From positions 1 through 64,000 of the forward strand of contig NMRB01001831.1 of the NCBI GenBank assembly GCA_002633025.1: 64,000 bases of DNA, read 5' to 3'. The DNA comes from Notospermus geniculatus (lineage: Eukaryota > Nemertea > Pilidiophora > Heteronemertea > Lineidae). Shown one piece after another: positions 22,601 through 30,169 of the stretch. Both the position numbers and the translations under genes were made by a program. The notes under the pieces were generated by a model that searched no databases, was not told the DNA's origin, and was given only the letters and a program-made list of their open reading frames with translations. Within the stretch, counting starts at the first letter, position 1; the number at the start of each line of letters is the position of its first letter.

Positions 22601-25600
22601 CTGATATCCAAATTAATGAGCCCATTTAATTACAACTGTTACTATAATGAATATAGAACCTTCTGACCAAGCCATCATGATGTGGTTTCTTGCCCGTACT
22701 CCTGATATTCGGTGAGCTAATACCGTCGTACAAAGGACTTCCATCGTTCCGTCATCTTTCGTTCACACGATTATTGCTCTCCTAACCCGTTTCTAGTTCA
22801 AAGAAGAAGAAGGCATCGCCACAGTCATGGTCTATGACTTCCAGAAACGTAAATTCCAACCGCGCACGCCTCTGAAAGGAGAAGTGTTGGACCCCCTCCT
22901 GAAGGAGATCGAGAAGGCCATCATGGCGTGTAGGACGAAACTGAACGCCTCTCTTGCCAAGAATCGTATCAAGGCGAACGCTCAGTCTGTCGATCACCTA
23001 CTGCCAGAAGGTCTGCGGACGAAGGAGGAGCTCAGGAACAGGATCCCGATCTACGCATGGGTCAACCAACTGAAGCGAACGTTCGTAGCTTTATAATTTA
23101 GAATATCATATCTGGTACCCCGTCTCTCGGAGCTTTACCTTGTGTAGACAGATGTGTTAGTGGATCAGCAAGAGAGGACAGTTTGAAAAGTCGTTTTGGC
23201 TGTTTTTGAACGAGTAAAATGATTACATGTATAATCAAGGCCTAGACCCATACGTGCGTAATCTACGTGCCATGTCCAAGATGCAGGTCATGTCATTCTT
23301 CTGAATGGCAACGCAAGCATCCACTGCGTCCTTGGCACCACTTGCAAACTGACCACGAGTTTGCAGTTTGACCGCTAATGGTTTCTGACGGTAAATCAAT
23401 GCCAGCAGATCACAAGCTCCAAGTCAGATTCGTCTTGCCCAGAATTGATGGCGTTGCAATTCTTCTAGTTTTGCCCGGTTTCGACAACATTGAAAATAAC
23501 GGGTCATTTTCTTCTGATTTCAGAATCACTGCCGTGGTAGAGGAACTCCGTCACGACGGTTTCCAACTCTTCACCAACTCGACTCGGCCATTTGAAGGAC
23601 GCTGCTTCAAGATGGACGATCATTGTACGGATACTTTAGTATTCCCACGAGACCAGGAGGAATTTCTCAAATCTCACATACTGTTTGAGCGGTATGAACT
23701 CGTAATTCAGGTAAAGGTGACAAACGAACCTTCTTTGTTCTCTGAAGCGTTTCTGAGTTCATTCACAGTCTGGCTGCCTGGACTGAAGGACTGACTTATG
23801 GCCATTACCGTTTCAGGACAAATCGAGTTGCCTCGCCCCTCATGTTGTGAAATCTTCGTGGATGGAAGGCACAGACATCGTCCACGTCAACATCGGGTCT
23901 GGGCTCATCGCTGCTCACTTGGCGAGTCTTACAAAAGGTGCTGATTCTTGCGTCTACGGGTTCGGGGTACGGGACGCGGATCATGTCCAGCGGGTGGTAG
24001 ATACATTAGAAGAATGTGGCGCTACGAAATGTATCCTTTTCGTGATCAGAAATAACTTCTCCTGAATTTATCGCTTCTTATTGACATAGGCTACGGGGGA
24101 GATGGGCAGGGAGGGAGATGGCGGATTGGGAAGGGGGGGGGCTGGAGTATCGGTGTGTTTGTGTGGTATGTCATGAGTGTTACAAGAAGTAGTTTAGACA
24201 CTGAAAAGACCTTGGTCTAGTTTGAATTGGTGTCGAATTGAATTTCCACTGCCCTACTGATATGTGTCCATTTCCCTAACTTTTTGGTCTAGATGTGAAA
24301 ATAATTAGGGAAAATTTCAAAGACGTTGATGTCGATGACCCAAGATTACGGGACGTTCGGTCAATACTCCTGACAGCTGAGTGCAGTAAGACGGGCATCT
24401 TTGACCCTATTGGCTTTATACTAACCGAAGGAGAAGGTAAGATGCTTCCCTATCCTTTGACATTGGTCCTTTCCATAGTAGGGAAGATGAGATCAGTCGA
24501 CTTACGGATCAACAAGGCCTCCTGAGGTTGAGAAAACTCCCATGTGGAGCAGGTTAGGTTCGGGTTCGGATTGCTTACAGATAAACGTTACATGTCGCCC
24601 TTGTCTTTCATTACCGTTGTTTCGCCAGTAACTCTGCCCCTTGTTTCAGATATGTCCATCTTGAAGGATCTCTCGACAGAGGAATACGACATCTCAAAGT
24701 TTGGTGAAGTGATCGCCAAACACAATCAGTATCTCAAACATTGTATGAAGTGTAAGCCTTTTAGTTTCTCGTTCTTGACATATGAAGCGTGCGTTTACAA
24801 CTTCGCGTGATCCATCAGTCGAGCCACGATGTCAGGCGCGGTCACACAAGTCTGCGTCGACGAATTCGGTCTTGTCGACGTAGATCTATGATTCAAAGAG
24901 TAGGAAACGTGTTACCTTGAGTTTAGACTTGTTTATTTTTCTCTCCTGTTATTTTTCGATTTCGTTTCAGTCACCAAAGTACAGAATCTGGTATACATGA
25001 CCAGGTCGATTAAGGACGCTGAAAATGACAAAGTCGTGTCGAAAGTCATAGAGCACAGCAACAACGTGCAACAGACGAAGAAAATCCCTGCGTTCAGACT
25101 CCAGCGACCTCTTTTACCTGTTGTTAAACCGAACTTGTTAGGAGAACGAATAGATGAGGCGGAGAGAACCGAAACAACATTAAAACTGCCAGGTTATAGT
25201 CGCAATCATCGATACCTCAAGTTTGATGCCTCATCGGAGAATACTGGGTGTTTTATCGCTCTGATGGTCAGAGATGTAAGTTTCGTTGTACCATTTGTCT
25301 AAAGCTGCTTCCTCGATCGTGTGCAAGTCCTGTTTGAGCCCTTGTCAGGCCTAACGTCATCTGCATTCTGGTCATGCCGATTTTACATGTAGCTTCTCAT
25401 CACATTTTTCAGGGTGAGGAGATCAAGGAATCGGCGAAGGATGTCCTCGCTCGAGCAGCACGCTGTGGTCTGCTCGGCCCGGACAAGGCAAAGGAACGGA
25501 GCGATCGAAAACATCGTAAGAAAGGGGAGAACACAAAAGAAGAAACAGGTGAACAAAAGACAATGTCTGATAGTCTCCTGGAAAAACAAACTCGAAGGAA

Positions 25601-25907
25601 GTCAGAATCTGCTCGGAATAAGCTGACGAAGGGGCCCGGTCGACGACCACGATCGTGGGCGAAGAAGGCCAACGAAAGATTCACATCACCGAGAATGAAC
25701 AAATCCTACCCTACAACAAGCATGCCATCTGTTATCCAAGCACCCAAACTCTCCAGTTCACTAGCCAAGAACAACCACAAGCAGTTGGCATCGTTACATA
25801 CCAAGCAGTTCCCGGCGAGTTTGGATGGCGAGGATGGACTGCTGGGAGAGACTCGGAGGGTCCCGGAGTACCAGAAAGTTGTTCAGCATCCTGGACCGTT
25901 CAGGTGA
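4549..25907 (+). CDS. NSUN7: NSUN7-like RNA m5C methyltransferase family protein (multi-exon, one exon missing)
   Basis: Exons 8120-8331, 22797-23080, 23524-23710, 23817-24030, 24293-24436, 24650-24751, 24971-25275 and 25413-25907 follow the NSUN7 domain order. They give FELAFSALK, VMVYDFQKRKFQ, IPIYAWVNQLKR, then the Rossmann-type core and a basic C-terminal tail. Phases agree across every join in the 22.8-25.9 kb block. The visible part is about 647 codons, near normal family length. NSUN proteins methylate cytosine-5 in RNA using SAM and two cysteines. Here motif IV keeps its Cys (ECSKTG), but motif VI reads YMTRS where human NSUN7 has a TCS, so the nucleophile is Arg. The first exon (4549-4601) is a phase-compatible guess. 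The exon between 8331 and 22797 is missing. Family identity is strong; activity is doubtful. Confidence 0.85.
4654..5055 (-). other. Orphan ORF of 133 codons, probably not a gene
   Basis: A minus-strand ORF starts with MKGQRKGQVSTP. I recognise no domain, signal peptide or splice context. It lies just downstream of the candidate promoter on the opposite strand. Confidence 0.12.
5494..5607. mobile_element. Palindromic MITE
   Basis: CCCATGTTCCCGAAGCCGT and inner TTAACGATGTCGTTA are repeated in reverse at the right arm (CGGCTTCGGGAACATGGG). The roughly 110-bp hairpin has no ORF. Confidence 0.7.
6273..6366. mobile_element. Short inverted-repeat element with CTACAGGGTGGGCCAGA ends
   Basis: Its arms CTACAGGGTGGGCCAGA and GTGTCCCTCGAACAAT are nearly perfectly inverted around a short centre. 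A related single end is at 13457-13483. Confidence 0.7.
6884..7992. repeat. Tandem segmental duplication (about 440-bp unit, two copies)
   Basis: Copy A is 6884-7552 and copy B 7554-7992. They share nearly identical sequence from CAATGTGCAGTGGTCAATAT to GCCAAATGGGCCACAAAT. Copy A is longer by about 230 bp because of one insertion (see 6985-7207). Both carry the same minus-strand ORF beginning MVVVAARKHQCFPRLRR, which I cannot assign; transposase remnant is one possibility. Copy B ends about 130 bp before the NSUN7-like exon at 8120. Confidence 0.85.
6985..7207. mobile_element. Inverted-repeat MITE inserted in copy A of the duplication
   Basis: Long arms (AGACTGTATCACTCCAATAG plus GCGCAGCACCTGACGGTAACT) are inverted at the right (AGTTACCGTCAGGTGCTGCGC and onward). 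Copy B at about 7655 is uninterrupted at the same site, which gives the boundaries directly. Confidence 0.8.
8120..8331 (+). CDS. NSUN7: NSUN7-like N-terminal exon
   Basis: The acceptor is TTGTTTCTACAG and the donor GTAAGT. It reads HNVFKNAGMLYRALRREEES, an acidic stretch, and ends RTFELAFSALK plus the first base of a codon. FELAFSALK followed by a codon starting with T matches the conserved NSUN7 segment ELAFSALKY. The exon opens on a third codon base, so another exon precedes it unless Met 8145 is used. Confidence 0.75.
8332..10084. other. NSUN7 intron; dispersed AAGGTCA-rich repeat, no gene
   Basis: From about 8810 to 9960 the sequence has repeated AAGGTCA/TGACCTT words. Phrases such as GTTCAGGAGATATGGCC look like a degraded dispersed repeat. 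No exon matching the missing NSUN7 segment is seen. Confidence 0.4.
10085..10463. mobile_element. Inverted-repeat element, ACAGAGCC target duplication (copy 1)
   Basis: The terminal repeat TAAACTCCCTACGCAGTTGTG is inverted at the right end. The 8-base ACAGAGCC is duplicated at 10077-10084 and 10464-10471. Copy 2 lies at 18354-18729 in the opposite orientation. Eight-base duplications fit hAT or P superfamilies; no transposase is encoded. Confidence 0.85.
10796..10940. mobile_element. GC-rich inverted-repeat MITE
   Basis: Arms GCTGCTTCGACACGTTTGC and GCGGGTGCGGGTG are inverted imperfectly at the right (GCACCCGCAAACGCCTCGTG, AAAGCAGC). No coding capacity is present. Confidence 0.55.
11191..11350. 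mobile_element. MITE with GCGGCCCATACACG-type ends
   Basis: The left arm (TAAAGCCGCCCATACACGGC plus ATATTATTGCACAATAT) is inverted in the right arm (ATATTGTGCAATAATATTGA then CGTGTATGGGCCGCTTA). The element is about 160 bp with no ORF. Confidence 0.75.
12097..12406. mobile_element. 310-bp MITE family, copy 1
   Basis: The ends TACACCGATTTCACATC and GATGTGAAATCGGTGTA are inverted, with long inner arms (CGACGGCCACTTCCGTTTTC). Further copies are at 12959-13180 (right end missing) and 14680-14972. Confidence 0.85.
12812..12926. mobile_element. Palindromic MITE
   Basis: GAGGTTTCGCAAGCGCCCGG and GGCCATACGACGACGTT arms are repeated in reverse, forming a hairpin of about 115 bp. Confidence 0.7.
12959..13180. 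mobile_element. 310-bp MITE family, copy 2 (right end lost)
   Basis: It matches copy 1 from TACACCGATTTCACATC through the GAGGTTGAA and CTAGGAAATATTT inner segments, then breaks off near 13180. Confidence 0.75.
13202..13453. mobile_element. CAGGGGCGTAGCTAGG element
   Basis: The terminal repeats CAGGGGCGTAGCTAGG and CTAGCTATGCCCCTG bracket a G/C-run-rich body containing ACCCCCCAGACCCCC. The body resembles that of the element at 93-360, so the two are probably related non-autonomous hAT-like elements. Confidence 0.55.
13490..13800 (-). mobile_element. tRNA-derived SINE
   Basis: Read on the minus strand, it begins GGAGCCACGGTGGTGTAGTGG (A-box-like), then GGGTTCGAATCCC (B box, 13734-13746). A non-tRNA body follows with TAACTTTAACAAC at its end. 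The head is tRNA-shaped but lacks a clean cloverleaf, so it is a SINE and not a tRNA gene. Confidence 0.7.
14199..14502. mobile_element. Outer MITE, interrupted by another element
   Basis: The arms CATGTGCCACGTGTAAATGA and CATTACCACGTGGTAATGGG are inverted at the right (CCCATTACCACGTGATAATG and onward). The centre is occupied by the element at 14282-14447. Confidence 0.75.
14282..14447. mobile_element. Inner MITE (AGGAGC ends), copy 1
   Basis: The ends AGGAGCAGTCAGC and GCTGACAGCTCCT are inverted. A related copy in reverse orientation is at 42009-42172; both include GGTGTCAC/GTGACACC and GTCCAATTCAATGC-type segments. Confidence 0.65.
14680..14972. mobile_element. 310-bp MITE family, copy 3
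   Basis: It has the same arms as 12097-12406 (ACCGATTTCACATCTCGCAC at left, GTGAAATCGGTGTA at right) with small internal losses. Confidence 0.8.
15851..17098. mobile_element. piggyBac-like element with TTAA target duplication
   Basis: The left end is TTAACCCTTTCGGTGCC and the right end GGCACTGAAAGGGTTAA, so a CCCTTTC-type terminal repeat is flanked by TTAA on both sides. This is the hallmark of the piggyBac superfamily. Subterminal CGTACCGG and CGGTACGGG segments also pair. The 1.25-kb body encodes no recognisable transposase. The left subterminal region has several CCGGTCACCGGTG-type palindromes. Confidence 0.75.
17270..17655. repeat. Repeated AAGTCCGG motifs
   Basis: AAGTCCGGGTTTC, AAGTCCGGACTTCG and relatives occur six or more times in both orientations, interspersed with ACACTACAAA/TTTGTAGTGT words. 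It is probably a composite of a degraded inverted-repeat element; no gene is seen. Confidence 0.4.
17972..18280. mobile_element. hAT-like element with CAGGGTTTCCGCCAG ends and ATAAC duplication
   Basis: CAGGGTTTCCGCCAG is inverted at the right (CTGGCGGAAACCCTG). ATAAC flanks both sides (17967-17971, 18281-18285). The interior has a paired GGGTACGGATCCGTACCC palindrome and an A/T homopolymer-rich tract at 18170-18240. Confidence 0.75.
18354..18729. mobile_element. Inverted-repeat element copy 2
   Basis: It has the same terminal repeat as 10085-10463, here with imperfect 8-base flanks GCTATGAG and GCTACAAG. Internal sequence is in reverse orientation relative to copy 1. Confidence 0.8.
18738..20106. 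other. NSUN7 intron, no exon recognised
   Basis: It contains a short direct repeat (CTCAACACAAGGCCACTGTG at 18751 and again near 18803). A second direct repeat of about 50 bp (CGGTATGCCGCACTACG at 19687 and CGGTACGCCGCACTACG at 19784) is also present. No coding exon is recognised before the gap. Confidence 0.4.
20107..20442. other. Assembly gap (N)
   Basis: 336 ambiguous bases; ORFs across it are meaningless. It lies in the intron where one NSUN7 exon is expected. Confidence 0.99.
21232..21400 (+). mobile_element. SINE with tRNA head and 5S rRNA-like body, copy 1
   Basis: GGTCTAGTGGTTAGCGCG (tRNA A-box-like) is followed by GAAGTTAAGCAATGCTGAG and ACTGGGATGGGGTGACCG. These match the order and spacing of the 5S rRNA internal promoter (GAAGCTAAGC, then TTGGATGGGAGACC). 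Copy 2 starts about 250 bp downstream. Confidence 0.5.
21489..21620 (+). mobile_element. SINE with tRNA head and 5S rRNA-like body, copy 2
   Basis: GGCCTAGTGGTTAGCACGTT, GAAGTTAAGCAACGCTGAGC and ACGTGGATGGGGTGATTGG occur in the same order as copy 1. Downstream GGTTTCGAACCC resembles a tRNA B box. The element is partly overrun by the MITE starting at 21621. Confidence 0.5.
21621..21881. mobile_element. MITE with TACAGTACGTTGCA ends
   Basis: TACAGTACGTTGCACAATTG plus ACCTCCCTT is inverted at the right end (AAGGGAGGTCAATTTTGCAA and CGTACTGTA). The element is about 260 bp with no transposase. Confidence 0.75.
22223..22368. mobile_element. Short element with CAGGGCGTATTTAG ends
   Basis: The left end CAGGGCGTATTTAG pairs with right CTAAATACGGCCCTG, with G-run and C-run inner arms. 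It is probably another hAT-like MITE. Confidence 0.55.
22797..23080 (+). CDS. NSUN7: NSUN7-like exon
   Basis: The acceptor is CCCGTTTCTAG and the donor GTTCGT. The exon starts in phase 0 with FKEEEGIATVMVYDFQKRKF and ends IPIYAWVNQLKR plus two bases. VMVYDFQ, the KNRIKANAQSVDHLLPE segment and YAWVN are NSUN7 signatures. The weak donor is chosen because it keeps frame with the next exon. Confidence 0.85.
23524..23710 (+). CDS. NSUN7: NSUN7-like exon
   Basis: The acceptor is TTTCAG and the donor GTAAAG. It encodes ITAVVEELRHDGFQLF through DTLVFPRDQEEFLKSHILF and ends ELVIQ in phase 0. This matches the NSUN7 segment before the DKSS motif. Confidence 0.85.
23817..24030 (+). CDS. NSUN7: NSUN7-like exon (degenerate SAM motif I)
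   Basis: The acceptor is CCGTTTCAG and the donor GTATCC. It reads DKSSCLAPHVVKSSWMEGTD, then IVHVNIGSGLIAAHLASLT at the position of the SAM-binding glycine loop. As in vertebrate NSUN7, the canonical DxCAAPGGK loop of active NSUN enzymes is not present. Confidence 0.85.
24293..24436 (+). CDS. NSUN7: NSUN7-like exon (motif IV)
   Basis: The acceptor is TTTTTGGTCTAG and the donor GTAAGA. It encodes VKIIRENFKDVDVDDPRLRD, then SILLTAECSKTGIFDPIGF. The Cys of motif IV is kept, but the preceding Pro (PCS in most NSUN proteins) is Glu. Confidence 0.85.
24650..24751 (+). CDS. NSUN7: NSUN7-like exon
   Basis: The acceptor is CCTTGTTTCAG and the donor GTAAGC. It encodes MSILKDLSTEEYDISKFG and ends QYLKHCMK plus one base; the next exon completes Phe. 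FLKDxS and QxxxLxHxMKF are family landmarks. Confidence 0.85.
24971..25275 (+). CDS. NSUN7: NSUN7-like exon (motif VI, catalytic Cys replaced)
   Basis: The acceptor is TTTCGTTTCAG and the donor GTAAGT. It encodes TKVQNLVYMTRSIKDAENDK, where human NSUN7 has YCTCSVFPEEN. The nucleophile position is AGG (Arg) at 25003-25005. It ends with ENTGCFIALMVRD, the conserved final strand. Confidence 0.85.
25413..25907 (+). CDS. NSUN7: NSUN7-like last exon, basic tail
   Basis: The acceptor is CACATTTTTCAG and the exon is in phase 0. It begins GEEIKESAKDVLARAARCGL, matching the VKDVLARAA segment of NSUN7, then runs into a Lys/Arg/Ser-rich disordered tail with a stop at 25905. An alternative donor (TTCAG/GTGACT at about 25901) could extend the protein. 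Confidence 0.8.
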   Translation, partial: GEEIKESAKDVLARAARCGLLGPDKAKERSDRKHRKKGENTKEETGEQKTMSDSLLEKQTRRKSESARNKLTKGPGRRPRSWAKKANERFTSPRMNKSYPTTSMPSVIQAPKLSSSLAKNNHKQLASLHTKQFPASLDGEDGLLGETRRVPEYQKVVQHPGPFR

Positions 25908-27180
25908 CTGGACTAACTTCTTTCTTGTTTGCACTTTCTAATCTGCTTGGTTGCACTCGTTTTGGATGCACTTCTTGTTGGATCTTGATGGTTTCAGTGA
26001 TGTCTATGGCTGCTTTTGAAACACCAGGTCCTGGCCAGGGGTAGAACTTGATGGACTACCATAAAATTACTAAGGAATAGAAGGCCAATTCATCCTTCCT
26101 GACCGACCAATCTGCGGAACACAAAATGCTTTTTTGGAACCAGGTGACGAGAAATCTGTTGTGCGTACTGGTCTGTGAGGAAGGATGAACTGGTCCTTAG
26201 TCTGCCAATGATGGCGTAAAGATTGTAATGTCGGTGTCAACGTCCAGTGCCCTAAACCAGATCACGCTATTAAACACTGCCTCCAAGAGTACGAACTGCT
26301 TGACAGCAACACTCAACATGTTGTGGGACCTGTACTGGTGCAATATGGGCGTGTGAGTGAACACAGACTAAGTTTCCTGGACATATAGCGCCATATGAAA
26401 AATCGACTCGAAACTGTTAGGATCTGATGCTATTGGTTTGCAGTAGGTGAAGGGTTTTCACTGCACTACTTACTAGTAGTCCTAGGTGTGGGGTGATTCT
26501 CTACTTTTACTCATTCATTCAGGTATGTGCAAACGATACTGTTTGTCCGTCTTTTTCCTCAAAAAAATTGTTATCAATTTGAAGAAACATAATATCCTAT
26601 CTTCATCTCTTAATTCATTTCTTCAAAAAAAAATTTCACAAATTAGTATTCGGCTTTGTTCACGTACACAGCAAGTGACGAGCATGGTTAGTAAATGCGT
26701 TCCTTCAGCCTTTGGTGATGTGCTGGTTCTTGCACTCCAAAGCCTGCGGTAAATGAACGAAATATTTCAAGTTATCACCACGTCTTCTCATCCTTACAAC
26801 ACAAATTTGGCAAGTTCATGTATCTCGTGCACCTTTCCATTCCAAATGGTACAAGGCATTTCCACTTGATCACCGGGGGTGCATGCCCGTTTGAAGTAAT
26901 AGCTCCACATCGTGTACCAACCACGTGCACCGCAGTGTATATGTGGCCATTACTTCAACCGACCACACCCCCACGATTTCAGTGGATTACGCTGCTTTTC
27001 ACCATTGTAGGGCAGATCTGTTCTATTGCAGCTTTTACGTAGTCGTCTGAATAACGTTTGAACCCTCGTTCAAGACATTCGTGGACTCCCGCGGATCGCG
27101 GCGGTTTTAGAGTGACCTACGTGTCCAATGACTGTATATATATTTAAAGGCCAAACCTTGACAGATTTTGTAACAATAAA
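25908..27180 (+). other. Probable NSUN7 3' UTR, ending at AATAAA
   Basis: No coding exon is recognised after the stop. The first convincing AATAAA is at 27175-27180, giving a UTR of about 1.27 kb if it is used. Confidence 0.35.
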
Positions 27181-27261
27181 TCTTGTTCATATTTCACTCC
27201 ATCTCCTCTTCTTGGCTGCCAACCATAAGTAACAACCAGTCAACTATAGGAGTGAGACTAC

Positions 27262-27389
27262 GGGCCGTTTTTTAAAACGTTCCTTAACATTAAGGTCCAC
27301 CTTAAATCTATTGTTCTCGATGGTTTTACAATAGACTTAAGGTCGACCTTAACGTTAAGGAACGAACGTTCTATTCTAAAATACGCCCC
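27262..27389. mobile_element. Palindromic MITE
   Basis: GGGCCGTTTTTTAAAACGTT plus CCTTAACATTAAGG is inverted at the right (CCTTAACGTTAAGGAACG, AAAATACGCCCC). Confidence 0.7.
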
Positions 27390-27429
27390 ATGTCTCTTGT
27401 AGAGCCTCGCTTCTAACCATGCACTTCCA

Positions 27430-27640
27430 TACTAAAGTGTGTCAGTGTTCATTCTAAACTGTGTCAGTGTTTATACATGTACTAAACCGTGCCAGTGTAC
27501 TAAACTGACTCAGTGTTCATACTAAACTGTGTTTACTTGAACGTGCCAGTGTTTATACATGTACTAAACTGTGTTAGTGTTCATACTAATCCGTGCCAGT
27601 GTTTATACTAAACTCTGTCAGTGTTTGTTATCAAATCTAC
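27430..27640. repeat. Minisatellite, ACTAAACTGTGTCAGTGTT units
   Basis: About nine imperfect tandem copies of a 20-33 bp unit, ACTAAACYGTGYCAGTGTT(CATACT). Confidence 0.8.
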
Positions 27641-28074
27641 CTAGTGTTGAGGAGGAAGACGAGGACTTGGACAAGGTGACTGAAGCCTGGCCAGAAAGCT
27701 CAGTATGTACATGTACTTCAAACTCGGTCCTCCACGGTATTTGTATTGCTGATACAGCATGTCTCAAAAATAAGACACGTGTCGATTCTCAAAGGAATTC
27801 TCAAAAGGCGAAATAAAAGGGAACAAATTACATGTCAAAATTTTTGTGGCAACCCCTTCACAGCAAGTTATTCGAAAACGTATTACGCTTTATCAGCTCC
27901 GCGAAGCTGCATCCTCATGTAAATCAAGATATGTGTCAGATATTTTTGGGACATAGCTTAATACCATATCGCTTCCAGTACATGTGTTTTAAAGCACAGA
28001 CTTCATATTTCCATTTGATATTTCATTCCTATACCACCACATCCATTTCTATCTACCATATTTGATCCTTCCAG

Positions 28075-28357
28075 ATACCCAAATTTCCTATCAGTTTTTC
28101 ACAATATTTCTGAAGATATCGTCATAGCTTACAGAAAAGCCCGTATTGAGATACAAAGCTTCAATTCCTCAATCAGTGTGGTTCCTTTCTTCAGAAATTG
28201 GTGGTCGACTCTTAGAAATACTACAAGGCAAAACCATGCACGAGAACGTCTTGGACGTCCGTCAGACCTGCAACAGGTTGTTCTTGCTTGGTGTGAGAAA
28301 GTAACGGTAAAACAATACAATAAACTCGAGTGCACTCTGATTGTCAGTCACGGATAG
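28075..28357 (+). other. Unassigned open frame, possible exon
   Basis: After CTTCCAG near 28066-28074 one frame stays open to a stop at 28355. It includes ISEDIVIAYRKARIEIQSF and RERLGRPSDLQQVVLAWCEK. An AATAAA occurs inside at 28319. It looks protein-like but I recognise no family; it could be an exon of a downstream plus-strand gene or chance. Confidence 0.22.
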
Positions 28358-29410
28358 GCACAGATATAAGAACGTGTATCGCAAATAACACTCACTGGGT
28401 GTGTCACACAGCAGGAATCATGTCCATGATCGTTTTCAACTCTGGGATTTACGTGGAATTGTCACCTCACCACACTGCCCGCAAATGGTACGGGAGCATG
28501 GTTGTTGGAAGTAAGAGCTGTGCTCTGAACTACCGGGTGCTTGGTAGTACACGATAGAGCTATCACATCTTTCGACCATGCCCCCACCCTTGATCACAAA
28601 AAGAGATACATGCAGTTCTTTTTTACAAAATGGAAGCCTACGCCTAGGCTTACATGTAGCACACAAGATGACCTACACATTTTTGTCCCCCTGTAGATAA
28701 GGTTTGTAGAACTCCCAAATTACAGACAAACGATTGAATCGAAGATCATCAAATTGTGGAAAAAACAGTTTTAGAAGTTTGTTTTAATCGGAATTCCTCT
28801 CTTTATCACAGTATCGTCTCACTGCGACAAGCACGTCCCCTCACCAGGCACGTCGTGTTTGACACATGGGCCTGCCCATGGGGACTCTTCCCCGATCGTG
28901 CAGACTACCACTTTACACAATTTCACACTCAAAAGTTTCAAAAAATGTTAGTAAGTACAAAAGTAGGTGCATAATTCAAGCATGCCATTCTCTTAGGTTG
29001 TAGGTTGTAGAATACCGTTCATCTTGGATCATCTGGGTAGACAAAAATGTTTGATCTCCATATTCAATGCATATTTCTTTACATGTATACACCTGCACGC
29101 ACACACATGTACATGTGCATTACAGCCATTCACACAACAGTTCTTGCACAAAATGATAGGACAAATCACATCACTTAGTGTGCACATTGTTGTTGTGTAC
29201 ATGTACATTCGACATCTACGTGTTAAGTCCGGATTTAGTTGTTGGCAAAGAGAAAATTATTTGATCTGCTGAGAACGTTACCCAGAGTAATTTCAAAGAT
29301 GCATGTGTGTATCAAATTAAATCAGTACTTTATAATCGTGTATTTAATTATGGATTCAGACGTATATCCCAAAAAACAGCATAAAAACGATACACAGTAT
29401 ACAGTATTAT

Positions 29411-29722
29411 CGGAAAGTCGTCTCCGAATAGTTCGCAAATTTTCACCTCTGGGATCTCTTCTACATAGCGCCTGAGGAAGACCTCGATTGGGGTCACGAT
29501 TGGGATCACCTCTGGGATCTCTTCTACATAGCGCCTGAGGAAGACCCCGATTGGGGTCACGTTTGGGATCACCTCTGGGATCTCTTCTACATAGCGCCTG
29601 AGGAAGACCCCGATTGGGGTCACGATTGGGATCACCTCTGGGATCTCTTCTACATAGCGCCTGAGGAAGACCCTGATTGGGGTCGAAAATTTGCGAACTA
29701 TTCGGAGACGACTTTCCGATTT
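29411..29722. repeat. Inverted-repeat unit enclosing four 62-bp tandem copies
   Basis: Outer arms CGGAAAGTCGTCTCCGAATA / GTTCGCAAATTTTC are inverted at the right end. Between them are four copies of a 62-bp unit holding CTGAGGAAGACCCCGATTGG and the hairpin GACCCCGATTGGGGTC. Related single units are near 39670-39760 and 46087-46190. Confidence 0.8.
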
Positions 29723-29750
29723 ATTGGATTCAGACGTACACAGGTACTAG

Positions 29751-30039
29751 GTATTGGTCCCCGCTACCTTCATTAAGGTGGCGCCAGCGCTTGGTAAGAA
29801 CTGTTATGAGTGGTTCGAAACTAGAAGTAAGGATGAAGTTATCAATATTATTTTGCGACATAGGAATAGTATTGTAAGTAGTCGTGTTATAAGACAAGGC
29901 CAAAGGTCGATGTTTTTCTCCGGACCTGTAGTCTTTAATACTCCACATTCGTCGATCTGTTGTCACACACCTTCCTTTCCGTTCCTCGATCACCAACCTC
30001 CTAAAACCACACGACATACTTTTGCTTTTAGAAAAGAAG
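29751..30039 (+). other. Candidate orphan exon
   Basis: It is open from a possible acceptor (ACTAG) to a strong donor AAGAAG/GTAAGTAAG. It reads IKVAPALGKNCYEWFETRSK and later FFSGPVVFNTPHSS. No family is recognised and there is no neighbouring exon to join it to. Confidence 0.25.
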
Positions 30040-30169
30040 GTAAGTAAGCATTTATGTCATTGTTGATCAGTATTACTCTGGCATGATATCCGTTGCAAAA
30101 TTCGATGGTTTTACTCTGATCCATGGATCTTATTTTCCGTACTGACCTCGCATCTCATGCACATATTCA

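Noticed and set aside
27430-27640. CRISPR-like array
   Set aside because: Units are contiguous and variable, without unique spacers, in a eukaryotic genome; it is a minisatellite.
29348-29635. Minus ORF with [21 protein letters not shown] repeats (as short periodic protein)
   Set aside because: It mirrors the 62-bp tandem DNA repeat, and relatives elsewhere do not preserve the frame.
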